A DNA stretch of 23,611 bases from a virus, in IMG/VR virus record IMGVR_UViG_3300037153_000663, positions 1-23,611 of that record, one strand, 5' to 3'. The stretch's first letter is position 1; each line of letters begins with the position of its first letter. The notes under the pieces are model-generated. The model saw only the letters and a list, made by a program, of their open reading frames with translations, had not been told where the DNA came from and ran no database searches. Below are positions 1 through 6,408 of this stretch, one piece after another. A program made the translations under genes and the position numbers.

Positions 1-2
1 AG

Positions 3-1538
3 CAGGCCCTCGGCATTAGCCCACTCTTAGATGATGGGACAGTGTGGCGGGGAGAATTGGATATTGATGATTACGAGTTATCGCATGATGAGGTAATGGA
101 GAGGATATCAAAGCACTCGCTGCCATGGATGGTAAATCGGACGAAGAGTGGCGGACTGAGGATTATATTGTTCTTTAGTGAACCTATCGAAGCGGCATTG
201 GTCCAGGATGGCATGAAGGTATTGGCGGCGCAATTGGGATTTGCAAAGTGTGAGATATTCCCTAAACAGACACAAGTTCTCAACGAGGATGATTACCCCG
301 GCTGGACATTCTTGCCTTATGGTCCTACATTTGATCATTTCGTGGAACAATACGGATTAACTCACAATGCCAATGGGATGACGTTATTGGAGTATGTCAC
401 ACGTGCTGAGCAGAAGCACATATCTAAGGAAAAGTTTATCAACGCTATTCAGATAGAAAATAGGATAAAGACAGAGGCACGAGCAGGGGCAAAGAAACAT
501 GGAAATGGGCGGTGGGTCCAGGAGGAGTCGTTAGAAGCGACTATACGTGCGACATTTTGTGATGGACCCCCGTGCCTATGGGATATAGCTCGGCAAGGTA
601 GCTCAGTATTCCAACACAACCATCTATTCAATTGCGCCGTATTCTTCAAGAACAAATACCCTGACAACTGGAAAGAACCGCTGCAATGGGTGAATGACCA
701 ACTCCTTCGGCCGGTGGGTAACACCGACAAGCTGAAGGATCTTATGCGCAGCATGGACAATACCAAGAAATATACGCATAAGTGTCAAGAGGAACCTATC
801 TGTAGCCATTGCAATCCCTATGCTTGCCGGAGGATGAGATATGGGGTGGGAAATGGGCAAGCTCAGATGGATCATTACGAGCTGGGCCTGACGATTGTCA
901 CGAGTCAGCCATATCGTTTCACCGTTAACATTGGGGATACGCGAGCACCATGCTCTGCGGCTGATCTGCTGAATGTGCATAAATTTCGTGAACTGTGCAT
1001 GAAGTATAGCGGCGAATTTCCTGACAAACAAGCACAGAAGGATTGGGATCAGGTACTCCGGCGCAGCATAGAAACTGCGACATATATCGAGCCATCTGAT
1101 CTATATAAGACCAATGCTGAGGAAATAGAGCTGTTGGCTCGTTACTTCAGCATACACATCCCGAACATGGTGCGCGGGAAGGGCAACGAGTATTTAGCCG
1201 GGAAATGTGGTGATGTAGTTCGCGTCCGCATGAAGGACGAGAGGATTTATTTCAAGTTTGAGAAGCTGGAGTTCTGGGTCAGCAAGTTTAAGCCGAAGAT
1301 GATGGATGCAATGCGTTCGTTCGTTAATGAGCACTGCATCAAAATAGCGCGTGAACGTATGCGCGATTGGTTTCGGAGCAGCTACGCGATAGGGTTCGAC
1401 AGCTTCGATAAAGCTGTCGTACATATGTGGCTAAATCCTGATGAGCCAGATGATGAGGGTGAAGAGGAGGACAGTGTCGATGTTACACAGTCGGAGCAAG
1501 TGGGTGCTCCTGCGGATGCAGGTCCAAAGTCAAAATAG
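3..1538 (+). CDS. PrimPol-type DNA primase, 5'-truncated by window edge
   Basis: The frame is open from base 3, so the real start lies outside the window. The N-terminal part reads like the archaeo-eukaryotic primase (AEP) domain of phage and TOTE-type primases: ALGISPLLDDGT followed by LDIDDY (acidic catalytic motif, about nt 57-74), then KSGGLRI (nt 144-164), EIFPKQ (nt 252-269) and GWTFLPYG (nt 300-323). About 250 codons on is a Cys cluster, CQEEPICSHCNPYACRRMRYGVG (written here as spaced Cys, nt 783-857), typical of primase C-terminal zinc regions. Expected role is de novo primer synthesis, possibly with polymerase activity, in phage replication. The C-terminus is acidic (EEEEDSVDV). It overlaps the next gene by 59 bp. 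Family assignment is by motif pattern; the helicase domain, if any, is not here. Confidence 0.82.
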   Translation, partial: QALGISPLLDDGTVWRGELDIDDYELSHDEVMERISKHSLPWMVNRTKSGGLRIILFFSEPIEAALVQDGMKVLAAQLGFAKCEIFPKQTQVLNEDDYPGWTFLPYGPTFDHFVEQYGLTHNANGMTLLEYVTRAEQKHISKEKFINAIQIENRIKTEARAGAKKHGNGRWVQEESLEATIRATFCDGPPCLWDIARQGSSVFQHNHLFNCAVFFKNKYPDNWKEPLQWVNDQLLRPVGNTDKLKDLMRSMDNTKKYTHKCQEEPICSHCNPYACRRMRYGVGNGQAQMDHYELGLTIVTSQPYRFTVNIGDTRAPCSAADLLNVHKFRELCMKYSGEFPDKQAQKDWDQVLRRSIETATYIEPSDLYKTNAEEIELLARYFSIHIPNMVRGKGNEYLAGKCGDVVRVRMKDERIYFKFEKLEFWVSKFKPKMMDAMRSFVNEHCIKIARERMRDWFRSSYAIGFDSFDKAVVHMWLNPDEPDDEGEEEDSVDVTQSEQVGAPADAGPKSK

Positions 1539-1992
1539 ATACGTAGAGTTGATGGGTGAGAGACAGCCGGGTATCGAATTATACTATCCGCAATATGACC
1601 GGGTAACACGGCCCGCAGGCTCACGGCGGCCGGTGACAGTGCGTTCGCCTGTGTATCCCGGATATGTCTTTGCGAATATAGCGGGGATAGCCGGGTGGGA
1701 GGACTTGCGGCCCGCCTTGATGAGGGTTTGGTGCGTGCGGTTCGGAACTGAAGTGGCAATCATAGATGGCCGGGTGATCGACATGCTCCGCGTGGAGGAG
1801 AAGGCTGGAGTGCTCGTTAGGGAAATTAAAATTGAAAATCCTTATTTGCCGGGTAGAATTGTGCGTGTACACACTCCTATGGCAGATATTATTGCGAGAA
1901 TCGTTAGGTTGACTGGTAATGGGACGAAGATTATCGTAAATAGCTCTCTTTGCCCCATTATTGTACCGTTGCATCAGGTGGAGCTCGTATAA
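1480..1992 (+). CDS. NusG/RfaH-like transcription antitermination factor
   Basis: 170 residues. The N-terminal half resembles a NusG NGN domain: KWVLLRMQVQSQNRYVELM at 7-25, a GIELYYPQ strand at 31-38 and the diagnostic VYPGYVFANI at 58-67. The C-terminal part (PGRIVRVHTPMADIIARIVRLTG at 124-146) fits a KOW-like domain. NusG family proteins bind the RNA polymerase clamp and change pausing or termination. The ATG at 1480 is chosen because GAGGAGG lies 9 nt upstream; an ATG at 1441 is also in frame but has no comparable site. It overlaps the primase gene by 59 bp, so the two are probably co-translated. A phage copy beside terminator-rich operons would suit an antiterminator or specialised RfaH-like role; that role is inferred. 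Confidence 0.8.
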   Translation: MLHSRSKWVLLRMQVQSQNRYVELMGERQPGIELYYPQYDRVTRPAGSRRPVTVRSPVYPGYVFANIAGIAGWEDLRPALMRVWCVRFGTEVAIIDGRVIDMLRVEEKAGVLVREIKIENPYLPGRIVRVHTPMADIIARIVRLTGNGTKIIVNSSLCPIIVPLHQVELV

Positions 1993-2030
1993 ACGGGTGG
2001 TTTTAGGGAGCGTACAATGCGCGCAAGGAA

Positions 2031-2294
2031 TGTACACAATGTACACGGGTCAACGGTGGTTGGGAATGTACACGATGTACACAATGTACACAATGTACAC
2101 ACTCTTAACGGGTTTTGGGTTTTGGTCTGGTACATCTGTACACTGGGGCCGGGGGTCTGTGTACAGAAAATTGAAAGATTTGTACGCTTATACGCGCGCG
2201 CATACAGAGTACACGATGTACACAATGTACACACTTGTTTTTGTGTCAAGGCAATGAATGGTCGTTATATGATTGTACATGAGAGACTTGTACA
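2031..2294. repeat. Cluster of TGTACA sites in 9-bp direct repeats
   Basis: Twelve exact TGTACA palindromes begin at 2031, 2040, 2067, 2076, 2085, 2094, 2137, 2160, 2217, 2226, 2274 and 2289, plus a near copy (AGTACA) about 9 bp before 2217. Several runs have an exact 9-bp period with consensus TGTACACAA. Such spacing is seen in iterons and in cooperative operators. The same TGTACA core ends each arm of the large palindrome at the tas-operon promoter (11531-11570). Whether it is a replication origin or an operator array cannot be decided from the sequence. Confidence 0.75.
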
Positions 2295-2399
2295 ATTATT
2301 TTTTGGGACACGCGCAAGCGCGCTCAAAAGGTTAAATTTATCTGGCACCCCGATACAACCCAAAAGTGCATTCTTTTCACGAATTTTGGCAACTTTTCT

Positions 2400-2433
2400 T
2401 GAAAAAGAAAGCCGGGGCAAATCCACCCCGGCT
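2400..2433 (-). terminator. Intrinsic terminator after the 2455-2874 gene
   Basis: On the minus strand an 8-bp GC-rich stem AGCCGGGG/CCCCGGCT (2426-2433 with 2410-2417, 8-nt loop) is followed by a T-rich tract (TTTCTTTTTC, 2400-2410). It lies about 20 bp past the stop codon of the leftward gene. Confidence 0.8.
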
Positions 2434-2454
2434 AGTCGTTGTATTTCCTTTATT

Positions 2455-2874
2455 TTACGCTCTGCGCCTCTTCTTACGGCGCTCCGGCGGTATCTCATTT
2501 ATAGGAGGCGGACTGTACAATTCCCCGCCTATTTCTATGTAAGAACCACCCCATGTAAACAACCAACGGAGGTGCTCCATACCCTCAACCGGGACTATCC
2601 CCTGAGTTTTCCACGCGATGTCCAAAATCTCACCAACCGTAGACACAGGGTTCGCAACCAACACACTCCACATCGGCCAAGCACGACCACCCGGCCTCCA
2701 CGGGTTTGTACCCGAAACCAATCTTGTAGTCGCATCCATTGGAAAATCGGGCTGACGACGAAAAGCCTGAACATGAGTAACGTGAGATCCCGAGTTTGGA
2801 GCGACGGGAACATTGTATCTCACCACCGGCAATCGTTGCGATTCCTTACGCACTATACTCTTAGTCTTGCTCAT
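2455..2874 (-). CDS. Hypothetical phage protein, basic C-terminus
   Basis: 139 residues, not recognised. The start ATG has AGGAG 9-10 nt upstream and a sigma70-like promoter just beyond, and an intrinsic terminator follows, so this is a self-contained single-gene unit. The protein has a charged N-terminus (SKTKSIVRKES), an aromatic/Trp-rich middle (AWPMWSVLVANPVSTVGEILD, LRWLFTWGGSYIEIGGEL) and a very basic tail (PPERRKKRRRA) that could bind nucleic acid. Two segments of this gene (2633-2680 and 2816-2837) recur exactly inside the patchwork at 3218-3287. No membrane segment or signal peptide is seen. Confidence 0.75.
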   Translation of the reverse strand: MSKTKSIVRKESQRLPVVRYNVPVAPNSGSHVTHVQAFRRQPDFPMDATTRLVSGTNPWRPGGRAWPMWSVLVANPVSTVGEILDIAWKTQGIVPVEGMEHLRWLFTWGGSYIEIGGELYSPPPINEIPPERRKKRRRA

Positions 2875-2895
2875 AGCACATTTCTCCTATGTTTT

Positions 2896-2924
2896 ATTAT
2901 ACCACGGGATTGTGGCCTCGGCAA
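2896..2924 (-). promoter_or_regulatory. Sigma70-like promoter for the 2455-2874 gene
   Basis: Minus strand: TTGCCG (2919-2924), 17-bp spacer, TATAAT (2896-2901). It ends 22 bp before the ATG at 2874, with a ribosome binding site between. Confidence 0.75.
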
Positions 2925-3008
2925 GCATCCAAGCCTGAAGTCGTTAGACTTCCTTGGTCTTGAATTCTTTTCCGGATATAGCGAGCATGATAAATCTCAC
3001 CATATCAG

Positions 3009-3041
3009 GAAAAGAACTCGCAGACCTCACGAGTTCTTTTC
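3009..3041 (-). terminator. Bidirectional intrinsic terminator
   Basis: A 12-bp perfect inverted repeat GAAAAGAACTCG (3009-3020) / CGAGTTCTTTTC (3030-3041) with a 9-nt loop has T-rich flanks on both strands. It sits just past the leftward frame ending at 3047, and would also stop rightward transcription. Confidence 0.75.
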
Positions 3042-3046
3042 TTTTC

Positions 3047-3319
3047 TCAATCCACAGGGATACAGGAATATGACCATCCCATTCCCATGTATCTATACTT
3101 GATCCCAGTCTTATCCAGATCAAAGATCTGTCGCAGATTTCCTTCATTATCCTTGAAGGTCACTCCTCGAAGATACCAATCGATCGTTGGATTTAACACC
3201 ATCGACGGTGAAAAAGATATCTCACCACCGGCAATCGTTCCAACCGTAGACACAGGGTTCGCAACCAACACACTCCACATCGGCCAATTTCGGAGGCCGG
3301 TATTGGGAATTGCTCTCAC
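3047..3319 (-). pseudogene. Remnant frame fused to patchwork DNA
   Basis: A 90-codon frame from a GTG at 3319. Its downstream half (LRGVTFKDNEGNLRQIFDLDKTGIKYRYMGMGWSYSCIPVD) looks like genuine protein and ends 6 bp before the terminator at 3009-3041. Its upstream half is the translation of copied segments: one (3240-3287) still reads WPMWSVLVANPVSTVG as in the 2455-2874 gene, but two others are read out of their original frames. There is no good ribosome binding site at 3319. The signal-peptide gene at 3431 runs into the same DNA in another frame. The simplest reading is the 3' end of an older gene cut off from its start by the patchwork; a short functional gene is possible. Confidence 0.5.
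3193..3306. repeat. Patchwork of four abutting copies of nearby segments
   Basis: This 114-bp stretch is almost wholly made of exact copies in direct orientation: 3193-3216 equals 4124-4147 (24 bp), 3218-3239 equals 2816-2837 (22 bp), 3240-3287 equals 2633-2680 (48 bp) and 3288-3306 equals 4508-4526 (19 bp). The sources lie in two separate leftward genes and in the 5' leader of one of them. The copies adjoin one another with at most a single base between. Confidence 0.85.
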
Positions 3320-3431
3320 AACTGAAGGTCAATTCCCCGACCTCTTGCAGGGTCGGCTTCGGTGGCATCTCAGCCATCGCCGGGGCGATCGTAGCGATTG
3401 CCATCACCCCGGCTATCATTGTTCTCTTCAT
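3222..3431 (-). CDS. Small secreted protein, 3' end replaced by patchwork DNA
   Basis: 69 residues. The N-terminus is a clear Sec signal peptide: MKR, a hydrophobic core (TMIAGVMAIATIAPAMA) and an AMA-E cleavage site near residue 20-21. The mature part starts EMPPKPTLQEVGELTFSCE and then enters the copied DNA (3306 downward), giving a Cys-rich tail (VECVGCEPC) that is probably accidental. GGGAGG lies 5-9 nt upstream of the ATG, and the start overlaps the previous stop as TAATG, so translation is coupled. The original product was probably longer and may have continued into the remnant frame ending at 3047. Function unknown; exported or periplasmic. Confidence 0.6.
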   Translation of the reverse strand: MKRTMIAGVMAIATIAPAMAEMPPKPTLQEVGELTFSCESNSQYRPPKLADVECVGCEPCVYGWNDCRW

Positions 3432-3589
3432 TACTTCCTCCCAAGCAAGAAATCAACATACGACTGCTGATGAAATTGCTTCTGCATCAGATGCCATCGT
3501 TGCATCTTCTCTTCCAGTCGTTGGATTTCCTCGTCGCACGCGAACTGCACGTTGACGAATGGGTTCTCAGAGTTCTTTTCCAGATTCAT
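3431..3589 (-). CDS. Small coiled-coil-like protein
   Basis: 52 residues, starting MNLEKNSENPFVNVQFACDE. The sequence EEIQRLEEKMQRWHLMQKQFHQQ is strongly helical and likely a coiled coil. AGGAGG stands 5 nt before the ATG, one of the best ribosome sites in the window, and the stop overlaps the next ATG (TAATG). Part of its coding DNA contains the ATCGTTGGATTTCCT motif also found at 3602-3616 and, with one change, at 3981. Function not recognised. Confidence 0.65.
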   Translation of the reverse strand: MNLEKNSENPFVNVQFACDEEIQRLEEKMQRWHLMQKQFHQQSYVDFLLGRK

Positions 3590-3647
3590 GATATCCTCCT
3601 AATCGTTGGATTTCCTAGAAATCGTTGCGATTCCTAGGATCGCGGGC

Positions 3648-3980
3648 CTATGGACGACCCACTGTGATCTCGAAGTTGAGCTTGTGCTCGCGTCCCTTGC
3701 GGTGTTGCATCATTCGTCCGAAGGGAATCCACTTCGCGCAAGCGTCGCAGTGCATGAAGATCCGGGCCTTCGCGTTCGAAGGACGACGACCCCACTGGTT
3801 CACCGGCTTTATCTCGTTGGCCGGAAGGCACTTGATCGTTGCCAGATTGCCGTGAGCATCCGTTACGATTCTTGGCTCAAAGCCCTCGGTCGGCAGATGG
3901 TCGCCTTTACCAAATCCCAATCGTTCATACAGCTCTGGCTGTGTGATCTGGTATCGGCTGGAATGCTTGTCGTAAAGCAT
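3648..3980 (-). CDS. Phage protein with C2H2-type zinc motif
   Basis: 110 residues from an ATG at 3980. The C-terminal part has Cys78-x2-Cys81-x11-His93-x5-His99 in HCDACAKWIPFGRMMQHRKGREH, a compact zinc-finger-like motif typical of small phage proteins that bind nucleic acid or protein. The rest (IVTDAHGNLATIKCLPANEIKPVNQWGRRPS) is not recognised. The frame continues upstream to 4643, but that extension crosses a terminator and reads antisense-quality Pro/Ser/Arg-rich sequence, so it is rejected. The ribosome binding site is weak (AGGA). Confidence 0.7.
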   Translation of the reverse strand: MLYDKHSSRYQITQPELYERLGFGKGDHLPTEGFEPRIVTDAHGNLATIKCLPANEIKPVNQWGRRPSNAKARIFMHCDACAKWIPFGRMMQHRKGREHKLNFEITVGRP

Positions 3981-4055
3981 CGTTGGGTTTCCTAGGTTCG
4001 GCAAGGCATGATTGCCCTGCGAGATGCCACCGCTACTCACGGTAGCATTTCGCAA

Positions 4056-4090
4056 CGCAAAAAATCCCGGGCGGGGAAACCCGCCCGGGA
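4056..4090 (-). terminator. Strong intrinsic terminator after the 4099-4470 gene
   Basis: Minus strand: an 11-bp perfect GC stem TCCCGGGCGGG/CCCGCCCGGGA (4080-4090 with 4065-4075) with a 4-nt loop, followed by a run of seven T (complement of 4058-4064). It begins 9 bp past the stop codon. Confidence 0.9.
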
Positions 4091-4098
4091 CGTTGCCG

Positions 4099-4470
4099 TT
4101 ACTCGGCCTTGGGTGCCTCGAACTTAACACCATCGACGGTGAAAAAGCCGTGCAGGTAATCCCAGCGCAGGTCGGCCAGCGCCAGCGTGGACTTGATGCC
4201 CGCGGCCTGAGCCTTGGCCAAATAGTCGGCCACGGTTTGTTCCGGTACATTGTACAGGGCATTGAACCGGGTGAGGGACTTGCCGCGCTTGACATACGGC
4301 GCGGGCGACACCATGCTGATAACCTGCGAAGCAGACGGCTTGCCGGTCGGCCAGCCATACCGGGCGATTTTTGCCTTCGGCGTGGTGGGCTGCTCGGTGG
4401 CAGGCGCTTCGGCCACCACGACCGGGGCAGGCTGCACGGACTCGAGGACGCGCTTGTGGGACTTAGCCAT
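4099..4470 (-). CDS. Hypothetical protein with Ala/Pro-rich linker
   Basis: 123 residues. The ATG at 4470 has AGGAG 7 nt upstream and a promoter about 70 bp upstream; a strong terminator follows, so it is a monocistronic unit. The N-terminal third is a disordered Ala/Pro/Thr/Val linker (VQPAPVVVAEAPATEQPTTPKAK). The rest (KPSASQVISMVSPAPYVKRGKSLTRFNALYNVPEQTVADYLAKAQAAGIKSTLALADLRWDYLHGFFTVDGVKF) looks like a small helical domain, perhaps DNA-binding, but matches no family I can name. Its 3' end and its 5' leader are the sources of two of the copies at 3193-3306. Confidence 0.75.
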   Translation of the reverse strand: MAKSHKRVLESVQPAPVVVAEAPATEQPTTPKAKIARYGWPTGKPSASQVISMVSPAPYVKRGKSLTRFNALYNVPEQTVADYLAKAQAAGIKSTLALADLRWDYLHGFFTVDGVKFEAPKAE

Positions 4471-4781
4471 AGTACACTCCTATAATAGGCCCATCCTGGG
4501 CCGGGTTTTTCGGAGGCCGGTATTGGCCCAACCGATGGTGCTAATGTAGCACAGGCGTATAATAACACAACACATATTTCTGCATGGCTGGTATGCGATC
4601 TACGCATAGCTGCGAGGATAGCTACCCTAGGTAGTCGGGCCATGGCTTCGTTGCGAATTCACAGTCAAAATCTGTAAATCGCCAAAATACCCACCAGACA
4701 AGGTGGAGACCCCCAGGCCCCTCTTCCTATATTGAGAGACGAATAACCGATGGTACTATACTACCCCAACCCAGACCCCCC
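4471..4781. other. Intergenic region with promoter and leader hairpin
   Basis: 311 bp without a gene. It contains a promoter for the leftward 4470 gene, a GGCCCA/TGGGCC hairpin (4488-4502) in that gene's leader, and short hairpins around 4621-4636. A second promoter-like element (TATAGT at 4755-4760, minus strand) shares the downstream sequence ACCATCGGTT with the first, but has a poor -35. I find no tRNA. Confidence 0.5.
4543..4570 (-). promoter_or_regulatory. Extended -10 promoter for the 4099-4470 gene
   Basis: Minus strand: TTGTGT (4565-4570), 16-bp spacer ending TGTGC, then TACATT (4543-4548). It has the same extended -10 (TGC) and spacing as the promoters at 8896, 11548 and 14780. Confidence 0.6.
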
Positions 4782-5027
4782 TCAACCCTTCTCCAAATGC
4801 CTTCTTTCATGCATCCATTTCACAACAGCCTTAGCGAAATCCAACCACGCTCGCTCAGGATACTTAAATCTTGCCGAACCGCTGTTGTTGTAATAATCCT
4901 CTGTCCTAATGTACCATCCCCAGTACCATCCCCACCGGCTATCAGGATGGCGATATAGCACAAATTCCCACCGCTCCTTTTCTCTCTTCCTGATCGCCTC
5001 TCTAAACTTCTGTTCAGCTTCTAGCAT
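4782..5027 (-). CDS. Small hypothetical protein, Trp/Tyr-rich
   Basis: 81 residues from the ATG at 5027, preceded by AAGGG. A longer frame begins with TTG at 5060 and would overlap the upstream gene. The N-terminus is a charged helix (MLEAEQKFREAIRKREKERWEFVLYR). A 12-bp tandem duplication (near 4911-4934) gives the repeated WGWYWGWY. Its C-terminus is basic (KWMHERRHLEKG). Last gene of a coupled leftward run; function unknown. Confidence 0.65.
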   Translation of the reverse strand: MLEAEQKFREAIRKREKERWEFVLYRHPDSRWGWYWGWYIRTEDYYNNSGSARFKYPERAWLDFAKAVVKWMHERRHLEKG

Positions 5028-5053
5028 GGGGAGCCCTTGCGAGTCATGCCCTC

Positions 5054-5350
5054 TTAACAATCATTCACTTGCATCATAGGTTTCAGCATCTCCACCACCT
5101 CCCGAAACCCCGGCATATAATGCTCCGTTATCGGGTCTCGGGCCACGCCAGATATGATCTGATGGCCGCAACCACGACACTCCCAGAGATCACCTCGCCA
5201 GAGCTTGTAAGGTTGCCAGAACTCCGCGCCCTCCCTCCCGGCAGGAGCGCCCTCAAATCTAGGCATCCCCTCCAGGAATATCACACCGTTTTTCTGCGGG
5301 TGGTAGAACCGTTGGCACTTCACGCATATGGGTTTGAGCGGACCACTCAT
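5054..5350 (-). CDS. Zinc-ribbon-like phage protein
   Basis: 98 residues. Two Cys pairs, CVKC near residue 9 and CRGC near residue 58, the second followed by GHQIISG, suggest a zinc ribbon that folds around one metal. Similar small Cys-pair proteins occur in phage early regions, but I cannot name a function. The ATG overlaps the upstream stop as ATGA, showing translational coupling. Confidence 0.7.
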   Translation of the reverse strand: MSGPLKPICVKCQRFYHPQKNGVIFLEGMPRFEGAPAGREGAEFWQPYKLWRGDLWECRGCGHQIISGVARDPITEHYMPGFREVVEMLKPMMQVNDC

Positions 5351-5619
5351 TTCTTGCCCTCTATTTCATCTAGCTTCGCGGCGTGCCTCAGTATGAGTTC
5401 GGCGAAGTCTTTTGCCCGGCTAGCAGGCATGGATATCCAGGCGACAGGTTTTCCAAACTCGATGCGAACTTGCCCCTTGATGAGGAAGACTGCTATATTG
5501 AGCTCACCCTCATCGTCTGGACTCACCTTTCCCAAGGGGTATCTGCCGGTAGCGCCGAGCTTCTCTGTCACTTTCTTGCTCCTTCGCATATATGGTCCTG
5601 TCTTAGGTCTATTTCGCAT
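5347..5619 (-). CDS. Hypothetical phage protein
   Basis: 90 residues from the ATG at 5619; a longer in-frame start at 5637 exists. The basic N-terminus (MRNRPKTGPYMRRSKKVTEK) precedes a beta-rich stretch (GELNIAVFLIKGQVRIEFGKPVAWISM) and a helix (ASRAKDFAELILRHAAKLDEIE). The pattern of a short beta domain plus terminal helix is common in phage early proteins. It overlaps the upstream gene by 11 bp and the downstream gene by 4 bp. Confidence 0.65.
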   Translation of the reverse strand: MRNRPKTGPYMRRSKKVTEKLGATGRYPLGKVSPDDEGELNIAVFLIKGQVRIEFGKPVAWISMPASRAKDFAELILRHAAKLDEIEGKK

Positions 5620-5995
5620 GCTCGTCCACATCCCCATTAGCTCGTGCGCAGCCGCGCACCGCCTCTTCCGTCGTATGATATACCGGCGCGTCCATTTGTA
5701 ACGAGACTGGAGACCACAGACCCAGTCGCTCGGCTATTTGCATACAATCATTTGGCCTTTCCTCGCGCGTCAGTATAATCAACACCCCGGCACAGTGCTG
5801 CCCCTCTACTCTGATCCGACCCTCCACCCCGGCGCTGTAATCTACCGTCTTGTGGCAAGTGAATGATGGAGACGGCCACCATTGTCTACCACGATCCCCG
5901 CCCAGTATCTGACGTACTCGTTCTGCCTTAAGAGGAAATGGTCTGTCGCTGCGGAACGGACAGTTGCTGCACGGTGTTGTTAAATCAAATCTCAT
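5609..5995 (-). CDS. DUF6283-like Cys-rich phage protein
   Basis: 128 residues from the ATG at 5995, preceded by GGGGAAG. The start MRFDLTTPCSNCPFRSDRPFPL, a later FTCHKT and HCAGVLIILTREERPNDCMQIAERLGL match the pattern of DUF6283, a family of small phage and plasmid proteins with conserved Cys and His that may bind metal. The molecular role is not established. The frame could extend to 6124, but that part lacks family character and a ribosome site. The region 5996-6198 between this gene and the one upstream is otherwise empty. Confidence 0.7.
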   Translation of the reverse strand: MRFDLTTPCSNCPFRSDRPFPLKAERVRQILGGDRGRQWWPSPSFTCHKTVDYSAGVEGRIRVEGQHCAGVLIILTREERPNDCMQIAERLGLWSPVSLQMDAPVYHTTEEAVRGCARANGDVDEHAK

Positions 5996-6198
5996 GTTCT
6001 TCCCCAAATAAGAGGATCGCCCCGGTGTCGTTTCACCGGCCATCGCCAGACGCACGTCGGGTGGTTGGCTACACGTCACCAACCAGTGCATCATGGGGAG
6101 CACGCTCCAGCGATCCTTGGGCACACCATCTGTTCAAGGGCTGAATTATGATGGTGCACCCTGTTCAGCACGTAGGACGGGGTGTCTTCCGTGCCGAA

Positions 6199-6408
6199 CT
6201 ACCCGGCTACTCCGTGCGGCGGATTTAGCCGGGATCCTGAATAGGGTCCCTTGATATGCCATCTCAATCGACCATTTTCATTAAGTTTCATCTCCAGGTT
6301 GAGGGCACTTTCTGCGACCATCTGATTAAACTCCTCAGTGGTCATGCCGTGCGATGTGTAGACTGACAAGACGAAGTGGTGCTCATGCTTGGGGTTTATC
6401 GCGCACAT
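6199..6408 (-). CDS. Small hypothetical protein
   Basis: 69 residues, MCAINPKHEHHFVLSVYTSHGMTTEEFNQMVAESALNLEMKLNENGRLRWHIKGPYSG. It reads as a compact alpha/beta protein with no recognised motif. The ATG lies 26 bp inside the upstream gene with GGAG about 10 nt before it, so translation is probably coupled. Confidence 0.6.
   Translation of the reverse strand: MCAINPKHEHHFVLSVYTSHGMTTEEFNQMVAESALNLEMKLNENGRLRWHIKGPYSGSRLNPPHGVAG

Larger units (their letters stand above)
1993..2454. other. Non-coding region with TGTACA repeat cluster
   Basis: About 460 bp with no credible gene. The open frames that cross it are built from the repeats or read antisense to the next gene. It holds the TGTACA cluster (separate entry), a GC-rich inverted repeat CGCGC-AA-GCGCG at 2311-2322, and the terminator of the leftward gene at 2400-2433. 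It separates the rightward replication genes from the leftward small-gene cluster. Confidence 0.7.

Noticed and set aside
2017-3102. 361-codon rightward frame
   Set aside because: It starts in the TGTACA repeats, runs through a terminator and reads antisense to a gene with its own promoter, ribosome site and terminator.
2944-3147. 67-codon leftward frame
   Set aside because: The terminator at 3009-3041 lies inside it and it overlaps the better-placed frame ending at 3047.
3981-4643. N-terminal extension of the zinc-motif protein to 331 residues
   Set aside because: It crosses the strong terminator at 4056-4090 and overlaps the well-supported 4099-4470 gene in another frame; the composition is Pro/Ser/Arg-rich shadow sequence.
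4660-4700. tRNA-Lys-like anticodon arm on the minus strand
   Set aside because: A 6-bp stem with a 7-nt loop reading TTT is present, but no T arm, D arm or acceptor stem can be built around it.
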